This document shows positions 42,809-51,199 of a stretch of DNA of 64,000 bases, piece after piece. The translations under genes and the position numbers were made by a program. This stretch comes from Nocardioides sp. CFH 31398 (GTDB lineage Bacteria; Actinomycetota; Actinomycetes; Propionibacteriales; Nocardioidaceae): assembly GCF_022436705.1 (NCBI RefSeq), contig NZ_JAKUHT010000028.1, positions 19,132 to 83,131 on the forward strand. The letters run 5' to 3'. Position 1 is the stretch's first letter. Every line of letters begins with the position of its first letter. Under the pieces are notes generated by a model. The model saw only the letters and a list, made by a program, of their open reading frames with translations, did not search any database and was not told the origin of the DNA.

Positions 42809-43658
42809 GCCCTCCGCCGGGCGGCTGGCAGGACGGGCACCAGTAGAGCTTCCGCCCGCCGTGGGCCTCGAGCAGGATCTCGGCGCCGCACACCCGGCAC
42901 GGCAGGCCGTGGCGGCGGTAGACGTAGTGGGCGTCGGTACGGCGGGCCCGGCCGGAGAAGCGTTCGCGGTGCTCGGGCTCGGTGGTGACGATGCGTCCCG
43001 ACCTCACGCCGGCCTTCATCAGCTCCACCAGGTCGTTCCACGCGGCCATCAGCGTGAAGGGGTCGGCCTCGCGGCCCGGGAGGTAGGGGTCGAGGCCGTG
43101 GCGGAACAGGATCTCGGCGCGGTAGACGTTGCCGATCCCCGCGACCACGGACTGGTCCATGAGCAGCGTCGCCAGCGGCGCCCGGCTCTTCCCGAGCCGG
43201 GTCATCAGCGGGGTGGGGTCGGTGTCCTTGCGCAGCGGGTCCGGGCCGAGGCGTGAGAGCACCGCCTCCCGCTCGGGCGGGGTGAGCAGCTCGCAGGCGA
43301 TGGGCCCGCGCAGGTCGAGCCAGCGGACGTCGTCCTCGTCGTCCTCGTCGCGGCTGACCAGCCGCAGCCGCAGGGCGCCACGGGGCTCCTCCGGCTCACC
43401 GCGACCCTCCTGGAACTTGCCGTACAGACCGAGGTGCACGTGCAGGAGCTGCGAAGCCCCGCGCGAGTCGTCCGCGGGGTCCGCGTAGTGGTGGAACAGG
43501 TGCTTGCCCCACGCCTCGGTGGAGCGCAGCCGGGCGCCGTCGATCAGCGCGGCGCCCTCGGCGAAGCGCCCCTGGGGGCTGCTCGCCTCGACGGTGCGTC
43601 CGCGCAGCAGTCGCCGGTGTCGGTTGGCGAGACGGTGGATGGTGTGGCCTTCGGGCAC
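42795..43658 (-). CDS. nei: Fpg/Nei-family DNA glycosylase (endonuclease VIII-like, Nei2)
   Basis: This is a 287-aa base-excision enzyme that removes oxidised bases and nicks the abasic site. The start must be GTG 43658, since catalysis uses the processed N-terminal Pro-Glu; the product then begins (M)PEGHTIHR. It has the H2TH segment with SVVAGIGNVYRAEILF (about 175-190) and a zinc finger CRVCG...CPSC with the C-x2-C spacing intact near the C-terminus. A 7-codon upstream extension would block catalysis. GATGAT 6 nt before the GTG suggests a leaderless start. Confidence 0.92.
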   Translation of the reverse strand: MPEGHTIHRLANRHRRLLRGRTVEASSPQGRFAEGAALIDGARLRSTEAWGKHLFHHYADPADDSRGASQLLHVHLGLYGKFQEGRGEPEEPRGALRLRLVSRDEDDEDDVRWLDLRGPIACELLTPPEREAVLSRLGPDPLRKDTDPTPLMTRLGKSRAPLATLLMDQSVVAGIGNVYRAEILFRHGLDPYLPGREADPFTLMAAWNDLVELMKAGVRSGRIVTTEPEHRERFSGRARRTDAHYVYRRHGLPCRVCGAEILLEAHGGRKLYWCPSCQPPGGGRRAV

Positions 43659-43712
43659 CCGGAGATCATCACCGACCACCCCAACGGTGGTGTCGGCGCC
43701 TCCGGGCGGGGG

Positions 43713-44518
43713 TCACGGCGCGACGCGGAACACGGGCCAGCCGATCTCGGTGCGCCACGCGGAGACGTCGTCGGTGTCGACCGGGCCGACCAGGTAGGTC
43801 TCGCGCACGGGGCCCGCCACCGCCAGCGCGTTGCGGACGAGCCAGCGGCCGACCTCGCCGTAGGTGACGTCGACGTCGTCGTGACCCCCGGTGTGGGTGG
43901 CCACCGCCAGGTCGACGGCGGGCAGCGTCACGGGCCGGACCCGGCCCCGGCGCGGCGGGTCCGCGCACGGCCGGTGGACGACGGCGCGACCGCGGCCGGC
44001 CGCGAACAGCGCGTCGTCGTATACCCGCCCGGCGGCCCGTCCGGCGCCGACCCGACGGCGGCCAGCGTCGACTCGAGCTCGGCCCTCGCCCCGGCGTACC
44101 AGGTCGGGACGTCGTCGGCGTCCACCTCGTCCGCCACCGCGGCCACCCTCTGCTCGCCGACCGCGCGCAACGTGACGGCGACCGGGGCGGGTTCGGGGTC
44201 GAGGAGTCGCCGCAGCGACGACACCGCCGCCCGGGTGCGGTCGAGCTCCGCCTCGAGGCGCCGCAGGTGGCCCGTGACCAGCGCGGCGCGCTCCTCCGGG
44301 TCGGGCGAGTCCAGGACCCGGCGTACGTCGGGCAGCGGGACGTCGAGCTCCCGGAGCCGGTGGATGACCTGCGCGGTCGGGATCTGGTCCGGGTCGTAGG
44401 ACCGGTAGCCGGTCGCGGCGTCCACCCGGGCGGGCACGAGCAGGCCGGCGTCGTGGTAGCGACGCAGCGTCCGCACGCTCAGGTGGGTCAGCCGGGAGAA
44501 GTCGCCGATCGCCAGCAC
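43713..44518 (-). pseudogene. MerR-family regulator with GyrI-like domain, frameshifted
   Basis: The start is GTG 44518. The N-terminal MerR helix-turn-helix reads AIGDFSRLTHLSVRTLRRYHDAGLL, with DAATGYRSYDPDQI, then a coiled coil (about 80-110) and the start of a GyrI-like effector domain. Near 44020-44040 the frame shifts by one base inside a run of GGCGGG/CCCGCCC. The rest of the effector domain continues as RVYDDALFAAGRGRAVV to WPVFRVAP (stop 43713). One extra base would restore about 268 aa. It is either a real lesion or a sequencing error. It is divergent from the NTF2-like gene at 44600, its probable target. Confidence 0.78.
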
Positions 44519-44532
44519 GCCGGCGAGTCTGC

Positions 44533-44592
44533 ACCCTCTCCCCGGGGGAGGGTCGAGCCCGTTGACCCTCCCGGCGCGGGACGGACCACGGT
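44533..44592 (+). promoter_or_regulatory. MerR-type promoter (19-bp spacer) and operator
   Basis: TTGACC (44562-44567) and CACGGT (44587-44592) are separated by 19 bp, the stretched spacing of MerR-activated promoters. The spacer holds a palindrome TCCCG-GCG-CGGGA (44569-44581). A second palindrome ACCCTC...GAGGGT (44533-44553) lies upstream, near the MerR gene's own start. The ATG of the target follows 7 nt after the -10. Confidence 0.6.
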
Positions 44593-44599
44593 CGACGCC

Positions 44600-44944
44600 A
44601 TGACCACACCGATCGACACCGACCAGCTGCCCGCCGTCCTCCGCGACTTCCTCCCGGCCCACGTGGCCCGCGACGACGGCGCGCTCCGCGCGTTCGCCCC
44701 CGACGCCGTCGTCACCGACGAGGGCAGGACCCTCCGCGGCCCCGAGGAGATCGGGCCCTGGCTGCGCGACGCCGGCACGGAGTTCACCTACACGACCGAC
44801 GTCGTCGGCGCGGAGCGCGTGGACGACGACCACTGGGTCGCCGTCCTCCACCTCGAGGGTGACTTCCCGGGCGGGGTCGTCGACCTGCGCTACCGGTTCA
44901 CCCTCCGTGACGGCCTCGTGACCGAGCTCGCGATCGCGCCCTGA
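44600..44944 (+). CDS. NTF2-like/SnoaL-like small protein
   Basis: This is a 114-aa cone-fold protein of the nuclear transport factor 2 superfamily: helix start LPAVLRDFLPAHVARDDGAL, then the FAPDAVVTDEGRTLRGPEEI strand pair and a C-terminal sheet. The family includes isomerases and stress proteins of unknown role. It is the only gene downstream of a MerR-type promoter and is probably activated when the MerR protein binds its ligand. Confidence 0.78.
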   Translation: MTTPIDTDQLPAVLRDFLPAHVARDDGALRAFAPDAVVTDEGRTLRGPEEIGPWLRDAGTEFTYTTDVVGAERVDDDHWVAVLHLEGDFPGGVVDLRYRFTLRDGLVTELAIAP

Positions 44945-44968
44945 GGCGACGAACGCCCCGGGCCGGCC

Positions 44969-45442
44969 TCACGGCAGGACGACGACCCCGTCCTCGTCGC
45001 TGACCAGGGTGCGGCCCGGGGTGAACACGGCGCCGCCGAAGCTGACCACGACGTCGCGCTCGCCGGTGGCGTCCTTCGACGACTTGCGAGGGTTGGTGCC
45101 CAGCGCCTTGAGCCCGAGGTCGAGCTCGTCGAGCTGGGCGGAGTCGCGCACGGCGCCGTGCACGACGATCCCCTCCCAGCCGTTCGAGACGGCCAGGGCG
45201 CCGATCAGGTCGCCGACGAGGGCCGTGTGCACCGACCCGCCGCCGTCCACCACGAGCACCTTGCCGGTGCCCGGCTCGCCGAGGACCTGCTTGAGCAGCG
45301 CGTTGTCCTGGAAGCACCTCACGGTGACGACCTCGCCGGAGAACCGGGCGCGTCGGCCCAGCCGGCGGAACTGGGTGTCGCACGACTGCAGGGCCTCGCC
45401 GTGGGTGTCGACCAGGTCGGCGGTGGGGAGGATCTCGCTCAC
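44969..45442 (-). CDS. rraA: RraA-like protein (RNase E regulator / HMG aldolase family)
   Basis: This is a 157-aa ring-forming protein. It has the GKVLVVDGGGSVHTALVGDLIG core (about 60-81) and VVHGAVRDSAQLDELDLGLKALGTNPRKS (about 93-121), where Arg and Asp form the metal/substrate site of the RraA/HMG aldolase family. Proteins of this length are called RraA in E. coli, where they inhibit RNase E. In actinobacteria some act as 4-hydroxy-4-methyl-2-oxoglutarate or oxaloacetate lyases. The GTG start has a GAGGAG ribosome site. Confidence 0.88.
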   Translation of the reverse strand: MSEILPTADLVDTHGEALQSCDTQFRRLGRRARFSGEVVTVRCFQDNALLKQVLGEPGTGKVLVVDGGGSVHTALVGDLIGALAVSNGWEGIVVHGAVRDSAQLDELDLGLKALGTNPRKSSKDATGERDVVVSFGGAVFTPGRTLVSDEDGVVVLP

Positions 45443-45528
45443 GGGTGCTCCTCGGTGGGGCGGTCGGGGTCGGGCGGCCGAGGTCCAGCCTGCCCGGGGG
45501 GTTGTGCGACCACACAGGTTGCGTTGCT

Positions 45529-45554
45529 TGTGACCGCACTGTGACGGCGTGACA
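45529..45554 (+). promoter_or_regulatory. TGTGAC direct repeats upstream of catalase
   Basis: TGTGAC begins at 45529 and 45540 (11 bp apart), and CGTGAC follows at 45548. The cluster lies 30-55 bp before the catalase start and may be a regulator site. Confidence 0.3.
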
Positions 45555-45583
45555 ATCGCCACACCCCTCACCCTGGAGCAGTC

Positions 45584-46576
45584 ATGACCGTCACCGACGA
45601 GAACCTCGCCCGCACCTCCGCCACCCCCGACGCCCCCAACGCCGAGATGCACGCGCTCGCGCTGGACCTGACGGACACGGTCGTGGAGGTCCTCGGCTCG
45701 CCGGACGGCCAGCGCGTCACCCACCACAAGGGCGTGGTCATGGAGGGCACGTTCACCGCCACCCCGCGCGCGGCCGAGCTGACCCGGGCCGCCCACATGC
45801 AGGGCGACCCGGTGCGGGTGACGGTGCGCTACTCCAACGGGTTCCCGAGCGCCGACCCGGACGTCGACGCCCCGGACGCGACGAAGGGCGACCCGCGCGG
45901 CATGGCCGTGAAGTTCTACCTGGACGACGGCCGCCGTACCGACCTGGTCTGCCAGGACTGGCCGGTCTTCCCGGCCGGCACCCCCGAGGACTTCCGCGAC
46001 CTCCTGCGCGCCCAGCACGAGGGTCCGGAGGCGACCGAGACGTTCCTCGCCGAGCATCCCGACGTCGCCGCGGCGGGCGCGGTCGTCGACACCGTCGGCG
46101 CCCCGCCGCAGAGCTGGGCGACGATGGTCTTCCACTCCCTCAACGCCTTCAGGCTGGTCAACGAGGCGGGCGAGGGGCAGTGGGTGCGCTGGAAGCTGGA
46201 GCCGGCCGCGGGCGAGCACAGCCTCGCCGAGGCCGAGTGGGCGACCGCCGACCCGGACTACCTGATGGCGGGCGTCGTCGACGTCCTGCCCATCACGTAC
46301 CGCGTGATGGCCCAGCTCGCCCGCGACGACGACCAGACCACCGACGCCAGCAAGGCCTGGCCGGCCGACCGCGAGTGGGTCGAGATGGGCACGATCGAGA
46401 TCACCGGCAAGGACGGGACCCGCGAGACCGGCGGCGACGTCCTCATGCACGACCCGATGCGCCTCGTCGACGGCATCGAGCCCTCCGACGACCCCATCCT
46501 GCGCATCCGCTCGTTCGTGTACGCCGAGTCCGTCCGCCGCCGCAGCGGCGCGGGCTGCCCGATGCACCTGCGCTGA
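45584..46576 (+). CDS. small-subunit catalase family protein
   Basis: This is a 330-aa heme protein of the SrpA-like short catalase group, about two thirds of a full catalase. The distal His is in THHKGVVMEGTF (about 47-48), the heme-pocket Asn/Ser region in VRYSNGFPS (about 82), and the proximal Tyr in RIRSFVYAES (about 311). It may work as a peroxidase or organic peroxide-dependent enzyme rather than a true catalase. It is a single gene. Confidence 0.88.
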   Translation: MTVTDENLARTSATPDAPNAEMHALALDLTDTVVEVLGSPDGQRVTHHKGVVMEGTFTATPRAAELTRAAHMQGDPVRVTVRYSNGFPSADPDVDAPDATKGDPRGMAVKFYLDDGRRTDLVCQDWPVFPAGTPEDFRDLLRAQHEGPEATETFLAEHPDVAAAGAVVDTVGAPPQSWATMVFHSLNAFRLVNEAGEGQWVRWKLEPAAGEHSLAEAEWATADPDYLMAGVVDVLPITYRVMAQLARDDDQTTDASKAWPADREWVEMGTIEITGKDGTRETGGDVLMHDPMRLVDGIEPSDDPILRIRSFVYAESVRRRSGAGCPMHLR

Positions 46577-46593
46577 GGCGCGCCACCCCCCCG

Positions 46594-46643
46594 GGTGGTC
46601 GAGCAGCACGCGAGCGCAGCGAGCGCGCGTCGTCGAGACCACG
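46594..46643. repeat. composite GTCGAG...CGAGACC repeat
   Basis: GGTGGTCGAG at the left and CGTCGAGACC at the right flank a GC-rich core with GCGAGCGCAGCGAGCGC. It appears to be a long-core relative of the shorter repeats near 58.4 kb. The rest of 46577-46727 holds no gene. Confidence 0.6.
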
Positions 46644-46727
46644 GTGACGGGCCTTCGGTCCACGGCTGCTCGGCCAGCTGGCCCGGCAGCGGCCTCGACG
46701 AGCTCGCCGGTGGTGCGGAGGCGTGCC

Positions 46728-47783
46728 TCAGGTCGCCAGCAGCTCCCCGAGGTGGCGGTCGATCTGGGGCATGTACGTCGGGGCGACGGCGAACAGCCCG
46801 AGGTGGCCCAGGACGTCCTCGACCACCCGCAGCTCGCTGTTCGGCGTCAGGGCCTGCTCGGCCGCGCAGTCGCGAGGCGGGAAGAACATGTCCTCGTCGA
46901 TCGGCATCACGAAGACCTTTGCCTGGATCCGCCCGAGCGCGGCGGCGAGGTCGCCACCGGTGTGGCGGGCGACGTCCCCGTGCTGCCACTTCCAGGCGCA
47001 GGTGAGGAGCGCGTTGGGGTCCATGACGGTGAAGTAGGGCTCGAGGAAGCCGGCGAGGAACGCCTCCTTGGACTCGAACTCCAGCGCCCGCCACACCTCC
47101 TGCTTCCAGAACTCCGTCGAGAAGCCCATGACGCCCCACAGGTGCGCCTGGCGGGTGAGCCCGTCGACGACCTCGGCGTTCGAGGCGTACTCGCCGCCGT
47201 TCCAGCCCGGGTCCGACCAGATCTGCTCGTTCAGCGTCTCGGTGTACAGCCAGTCGTGGGGGGTGTTCTGCGCGGTGCCGGCGATGGGAGCGCCGAGGCG
47301 CATCCGGTCGGGGAAGCGGACCAGCCACTCCCACGTCTGCTGCGCGCCCATCGAGCCGCCGACGACGAGCTCGAGCTGCTCGATGCCGAAGTGCTCGCGC
47401 AGCAGCTGCTCCTGCGCGCGGACGTCGTCGCCGATCCGGACCTTCGGGAACCTCGACATGGCGATCTCGGCGTTTGCGCCGTCCGCGTTGTGGGGCGAGG
47501 TCGACAGCCCGTTGCCGATCTGGTTGATCGCGACGATGAAGTACTTCTCGGGGTTCAGCGCGTGGTCGGGCCCGACGTAGGCGTCACGCCAGATCTGGTG
47601 GGTCCCGGAGTACCAGGTGGTGATGAGGATGGCGTTGTCCTTCGCGGCGTTCAGCTCGCCCCAGGTCGTGACGGCCAGCCGGCAGTCGGGGATCACCCCG
47701 CCCTCCTCGAGCTCGAACCGGCCGATGCTGATGAGCTCGTAGTCGCCGTGGTGCTCGTGGCTGTAGAAGGGGTTGTCGATCAT
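46728..47783 (-). CDS. MetX-like alpha/beta hydrolase (homoserine O-acetyltransferase-like)
   Basis: This 351-aa protein has the long-lid alpha/beta fold of the MetX group: nucleophile GGSMGAQQTW (about 145), INQIGNGLSTSP loop (about 92) and GHLGLF with the catalytic His near the end. It lacks several MetX hallmarks, and no methionine genes are adjacent, so the acyl acceptor is uncertain. ATG 47783 was chosen because GGAGG lies 5 nt upstream; an ATG 18 nt earlier has no site. Confidence 0.82.
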   Translation of the reverse strand: MIDNPFYSHEHHGDYELISIGRFELEEGGVIPDCRLAVTTWGELNAAKDNAILITTWYSGTHQIWRDAYVGPDHALNPEKYFIVAINQIGNGLSTSPHNADGANAEIAMSRFPKVRIGDDVRAQEQLLREHFGIEQLELVVGGSMGAQQTWEWLVRFPDRMRLGAPIAGTAQNTPHDWLYTETLNEQIWSDPGWNGGEYASNAEVVDGLTRQAHLWGVMGFSTEFWKQEVWRALEFESKEAFLAGFLEPYFTVMDPNALLTCAWKWQHGDVARHTGGDLAAALGRIQAKVFVMPIDEDMFFPPRDCAAEQALTPNSELRVVEDVLGHLGLFAVAPTYMPQIDRHLGELLAT

Positions 47784-47895
47784 CGTGACCTCCGAGGGCA
47801 TGGGTGTCGTCGCCCGGGATGGTCCCCCGCCGGGGCGTCTCCGGGGTACTGCCCGACCGGTGGGTTTCCCCGGTGGGGCGAGGCGCGCGGCGAGC

Positions 47896-49461
47896 TCAGC
47901 CGCCGAGGGTCGCCTTGATCTCGGTCTTCAGCACCTTGCCGACCTTCGAGCGCGGCAGGTCCGGCCACACCTCGACCTGCTTCGGTGTCTTCACGCTCCC
48001 GATGCGTGCCTTGACGAACGCCTGCACCTCGGTGACGTCCAGCTCCTCGCCGGGCCGCACCTGCAGGACGGCGGTCAGCCGCTCGCCCCACGTCTCGTCC
48101 GGCAGCCCGATGACGGCGCAGTCGGCGACCGCCGGGTGGGCCATCAGCGCCTGCTCGACCTCGGTCGAGTACACGTTGAAGCCACCGGTGATCACCATGT
48201 CCTTCGCCCTGTCGACGATGTGCAGGAAGCCCTCCTCGTCGAGGAACCCGATGTCGCCGGTGTGGTGCCACCCGTGGGCCGACGCCTCGGCGGTCGCGTC
48301 GGCGTCGCGGTAGTAGCCCCGCATCACCAGCGAGCCGCGGACCACGATCTCCCCGCGCTCGCCGGTCGGCAGCAGCCGGCCGTCGTCGTCCATCAGCGCC
48401 ACGGTGACGAGGGGGGTGGGGCGTCCGGCCGAGGAGAGCCGGGACGTCGCGATCCCACCGTCGGCGCCGAAGTGGTCCGAGGGCGGCATCACCGAGATCA
48501 TCATCGGCGCCTCGGTCTGCCCGAACAGCTGCGCCATCGGCCAGCCCCGCTCGAGCGCGTCGGTGAGACGACGCGTCGACATCGGCGCGGCGCCGTACCA
48601 GAAGCACTGCAGGCTCGAGAGGTCCGTGGTCGCGGCGTCGGGGTGGTCCAGCACCATGTAGACCAGCGTCGGCGGCAGGAACGTGTGCGTCACCCGGTGC
48701 TCCGCGACCCGCGCCAGGAACCCGCCCACGTCGGGAGCGCGCATCACCACGATCGATCCGCCCGAGGCCAGCACCGGGAAGCACAGGACGCCCGCGGCGT
48801 GCGTGAGCGGCGCGAGGGCGAGGTACGTCGGGCGCTGCGGCAGCGTCGGCCACGGGTAGCTCATCAGCGTGAGCGCCGTCATCGTCTCGAGGTTCGTCCG
48901 GGTCAGCATCACGCCCTTCGGGCGGCCCGTCGTCCCGCCGGTGCCGACGAGCATCGCGAGGTCGTCCTCGGCAACGACGTCCACCGGCCCGCCGCCGTCG
49001 CCGAGGGCGAGGAAGTCGTCCCACGTCAGCGCCCACCCGACCTCGCCGTCGAGGCAGACCAGGGTGGTGACGGCGGGAAGGTCGCCGCGGATGGCGTCGA
49101 CCAGCTCGGCGTACGCCGCGGCGAAGACGAGCGCGGAGCAGTCGAACAGGTCGAGCAGCTCGCGGTTTTCGGCCGCCTCGTTGCGGGGGTTGACCGGGCA
49201 CCACACCGCACCGGCCCGGCTGATCCCCAGGACGGTGGCGAAGGCGACGGGGTCGTTGGCCGACAGCACCGCCACCTTCGCCCCCGGCCCGACGCCGCGG
49301 GCGTGCAGGGCGCCCGCGACGCGGCGGGTCAGGGCGACCACCTCGTCGTAGGTCCACGTCACGCCGTCGCAGACCAGGCAGGGGGCGTCCCCACCCAGCG
49401 AGGCGCCCTTGTCGAGGTGGTCGACCAACCGCACCGACCCCGTCATCGGACGGGTGCTCAC
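47896..49461 (-). CDS. AMP-dependent acyl-CoA synthetase
   Basis: This is a 521-aa ANL enzyme. It has the P-loop VGTGGTTGRPKG (about 170), FGQTEAPM, TGDIGFLDEEGFLHIVDRAKDMVITGG split over about 405-435, and the C-terminal Lys in SKVGKVLKTE. It makes an acyl-CoA from a carboxylate, ATP and CoA. It is translationally coupled (GTGA) behind the SDR gene. The pair probably serves one catabolic pathway controlled by the divergent TetR regulator. Confidence 0.92.
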   Translation of the reverse strand: MSTRPMTGSVRLVDHLDKGASLGGDAPCLVCDGVTWTYDEVVALTRRVAGALHARGVGPGAKVAVLSANDPVAFATVLGISRAGAVWCPVNPRNEAAENRELLDLFDCSALVFAAAYAELVDAIRGDLPAVTTLVCLDGEVGWALTWDDFLALGDGGGPVDVVAEDDLAMLVGTGGTTGRPKGVMLTRTNLETMTALTLMSYPWPTLPQRPTYLALAPLTHAAGVLCFPVLASGGSIVVMRAPDVGGFLARVAEHRVTHTFLPPTLVYMVLDHPDAATTDLSSLQCFWYGAAPMSTRRLTDALERGWPMAQLFGQTEAPMMISVMPPSDHFGADGGIATSRLSSAGRPTPLVTVALMDDDGRLLPTGERGEIVVRGSLVMRGYYRDADATAEASAHGWHHTGDIGFLDEEGFLHIVDRAKDMVITGGFNVYSTEVEQALMAHPAVADCAVIGLPDETWGERLTAVLQVRPGEELDVTEVQAFVKARIGSVKTPKQVEVWPDLPRSKVGKVLKTEIKATLGG

Positions 49462-50255
49462 ATCCCCATGCCGCCGTCGACCGGCAGGCCGATGCCGTTG
49501 ACGAACCGCGCGGCGTCCGAGGCGAGGAACACGACCGCGTCGGCCATGTCCTCGACGGCGCCGAGGCGCCCGGACGGCGTCAGCTCGACGACGGCGCCCA
49601 CGGCCTCCTCGGCCGAGCCGAACAGGCCGAGGCGGGCCATGTCGTTGGCCAGTCCGGCGCCCATCTCGGTCGGGACGAGGCCCGGGTAGACGCAGTTCAC
49701 GCGGATGCCGAGCCCGAGCTTGCCGGACTCCATCGCCGCGACCCGGGTGAGGCGGTCGACGGCGGACTTGGTCGCCGAGTACGCCGAGATCGCCGGGAAC
49801 GCGATGGTCGCGGCGACCGAGGCGATGTTGATGACCACGCCGCCGCCCTCGGCGTGCCCGGCGGCCCCACCGGGGCCCATGGCGCGGAAGGCGTGCTTGA
49901 TGCCCAGCGTCGTGCCGAGGACGTTGACCGTCAGCATCTTCATGACGTCGTCGGGGTCCACGTTCATGATCAGGTCACTGATCTCGACGCCCGCGTTGTT
50001 CACGACGACGTCCAGGCCGCCGGCCTGCTCCACGGCCGCGCTGATGGCCGCCTCCCACGACGACTCGTCGGTGACGTCGAGGTGCACGAAGTGCCCGCCC
50101 ACCGACTCGGCGACCTTGCCGCCGAGCTCGTCCTGCACGTCGGCGACGACGACGGTCGCGCCCGCGGCGGACAACGCCCTCGCCATGCCCTCGCCGAGGC
50201 CCTGGGCGGCCCCGGTGACGAGGGCGGTGCGTCCGGTCAGGTCGAGAGAGGTCAT
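49458..50255 (-). CDS. short-chain dehydrogenase/reductase
   Basis: This 265-aa classical SDR has TGAAQGLG (about 13-20, cofactor), NNAGVE (about 88), the catalytic Ser region INIASVAA (about 141) and YSATK (about 157-161). It also has the C-terminal substrate loop VYPGLVPTEMG. It is the first gene of the operon with the acyl-CoA synthetase. A ribosome site AAGGAG precedes the ATG. Confidence 0.92.
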   Translation of the reverse strand: MTSLDLTGRTALVTGAAQGLGEGMARALSAAGATVVVADVQDELGGKVAESVGGHFVHLDVTDESSWEAAISAAVEQAGGLDVVVNNAGVEISDLIMNVDPDDVMKMLTVNVLGTTLGIKHAFRAMGPGGAAGHAEGGGVVINIASVAATIAFPAISAYSATKSAVDRLTRVAAMESGKLGLGIRVNCVYPGLVPTEMGAGLANDMARLGLFGSAEEAVGAVVELTPSGRLGAVEDMADAVVFLASDAARFVNGIGLPVDGGMGM

Positions 50256-50314
50256 GGGGGCTCCTTCGTCGGGGCGGTGTGGTGTGCCTCACACAAACCC
50301 AGCGACCACGGAGG

Positions 50315-50342
50315 TGTCAACGATCGTCTGGACGGTTGTCAA
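50315..50342. promoter_or_regulatory. TGTCAA repeats and imperfect palindrome in the TetR/SDR divergent region
   Basis: TGTCAA occurs at 50315-50320 and 50337-50342 (22 bp apart). The segment 50318-50338 is an imperfect palindrome CAAC...GTTG. On the complement each TGTCAA reads TTGACA, a possible -35 for the SDR operon. Confidence 0.35.
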
Positions 50343-50386
50343 GACATTGAGAAACGGGCCGTACGGCGGGGGGTACCGTCCGCCCC

Positions 50387-51037
50387 ATGACCTCCGCCGC
50401 CGTCCGCCGCACCCCGGCGGAGAAGCACGAGGAGCGCCGTCGCGCCCTCGCGGAGTCGGCGCTCACCACCCTCGGCGAGCTCGGCTACGCCCGGGCCAGC
50501 CTGCGCGAGATCGCCGCCAACTCGGCGTTCTCCCACGGCGTCGTCCACTACTACTTCACCGACAAGCTCGACCTGATCGTCACCTGCGTGCGGCAGTACA
50601 AGGCGACCTGCGTGCACCGGTACGACGGCGTCGTCGACGAGGCCACCACCCCCGACGGCCTCGCCCGGGCGTTCGCGTCGGCGCTCGTGCGCAGCGTCGT
50701 CGACGAGGCCCCGATGCACCGGCTCTGGTACGACCTGCGCGCCCAGGCGATGTTCACCGACGAGCTCCGCGAGGCGGTGCTCGCGATCGACGCCACGCTC
50801 GAGGAGATGGTCTGGCGCGTCGTCGAGCGGTACGCCGACCTCGCCGGCGCGGCACCCGTCGTCGGCCCCGCCGCGGCGTACGGGCTGCTCGACGGGCTCT
50901 TCCAGCAGGCCCTGCTCGGCCACCTCACCGCCCGCCCCGGCGCGCTCGCCCCACTGGAGGGGGAGGTCGTCCGGCTGCTGCCGACGCTCGTGGCCCCGGT
51001 GGGTCACCACCGACACGCACCCCTCGCGCCGCCGTGA
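50387..51037 (+). CDS. TetR family transcriptional regulator
   Basis: This 216-aa protein has an N-terminal helix-turn-helix (about 15-65) with ALTTLGELGYARASLREIAANSAF and SHGVVHYYFTDKLDLI, followed by a helical ligand domain. It is divergent from the SDR/acyl-CoA synthetase operon and probably represses it until an acyl-CoA or related ligand binds. TACCGT (50374-50379) lies 7 nt before the ATG. Confidence 0.92.
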   Translation: MTSAAVRRTPAEKHEERRRALAESALTTLGELGYARASLREIAANSAFSHGVVHYYFTDKLDLIVTCVRQYKATCVHRYDGVVDEATTPDGLARAFASALVRSVVDEAPMHRLWYDLRAQAMFTDELREAVLAIDATLEEMVWRVVERYADLAGAAPVVGPAAAYGLLDGLFQQALLGHLTARPGALAPLEGEVVRLLPTLVAPVGHHRHAPLAPP

Positions 51038-51132
51038 CGACAACCTTCGTGGCGAGGTTTGGGCGCCCGGGGGCCGGGTAGACCCCTGAGGGCCGGCACA
51101 GGCGCGTTCGGGGGAGTGCGCAGGGCACGGCC

Positions 51133-51175
51133 GTCCGGGTGACGACGCTCGCGGGGGAGCCGTCGTCACCCGGAC
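51133..51175. terminator. bidirectional terminator, perfect 15-bp stem
   Basis: Perfect arms 51133-51147 and 51161-51175 with a 13-nt loop lie between the TetR gene and the convergent peptidase gene. Confidence 0.75.
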
Positions 51176-51199
51176 CTCCTTCGTCGGGGCCCGGTCGGC

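Noticed and set aside
46594..46643. Possible tRNA or small RNA in the gap after the catalase gene
   Set aside because: There is no cloverleaf or conserved tRNA box; the segment belongs to the GTCGAG...CGAGACC repeat type.
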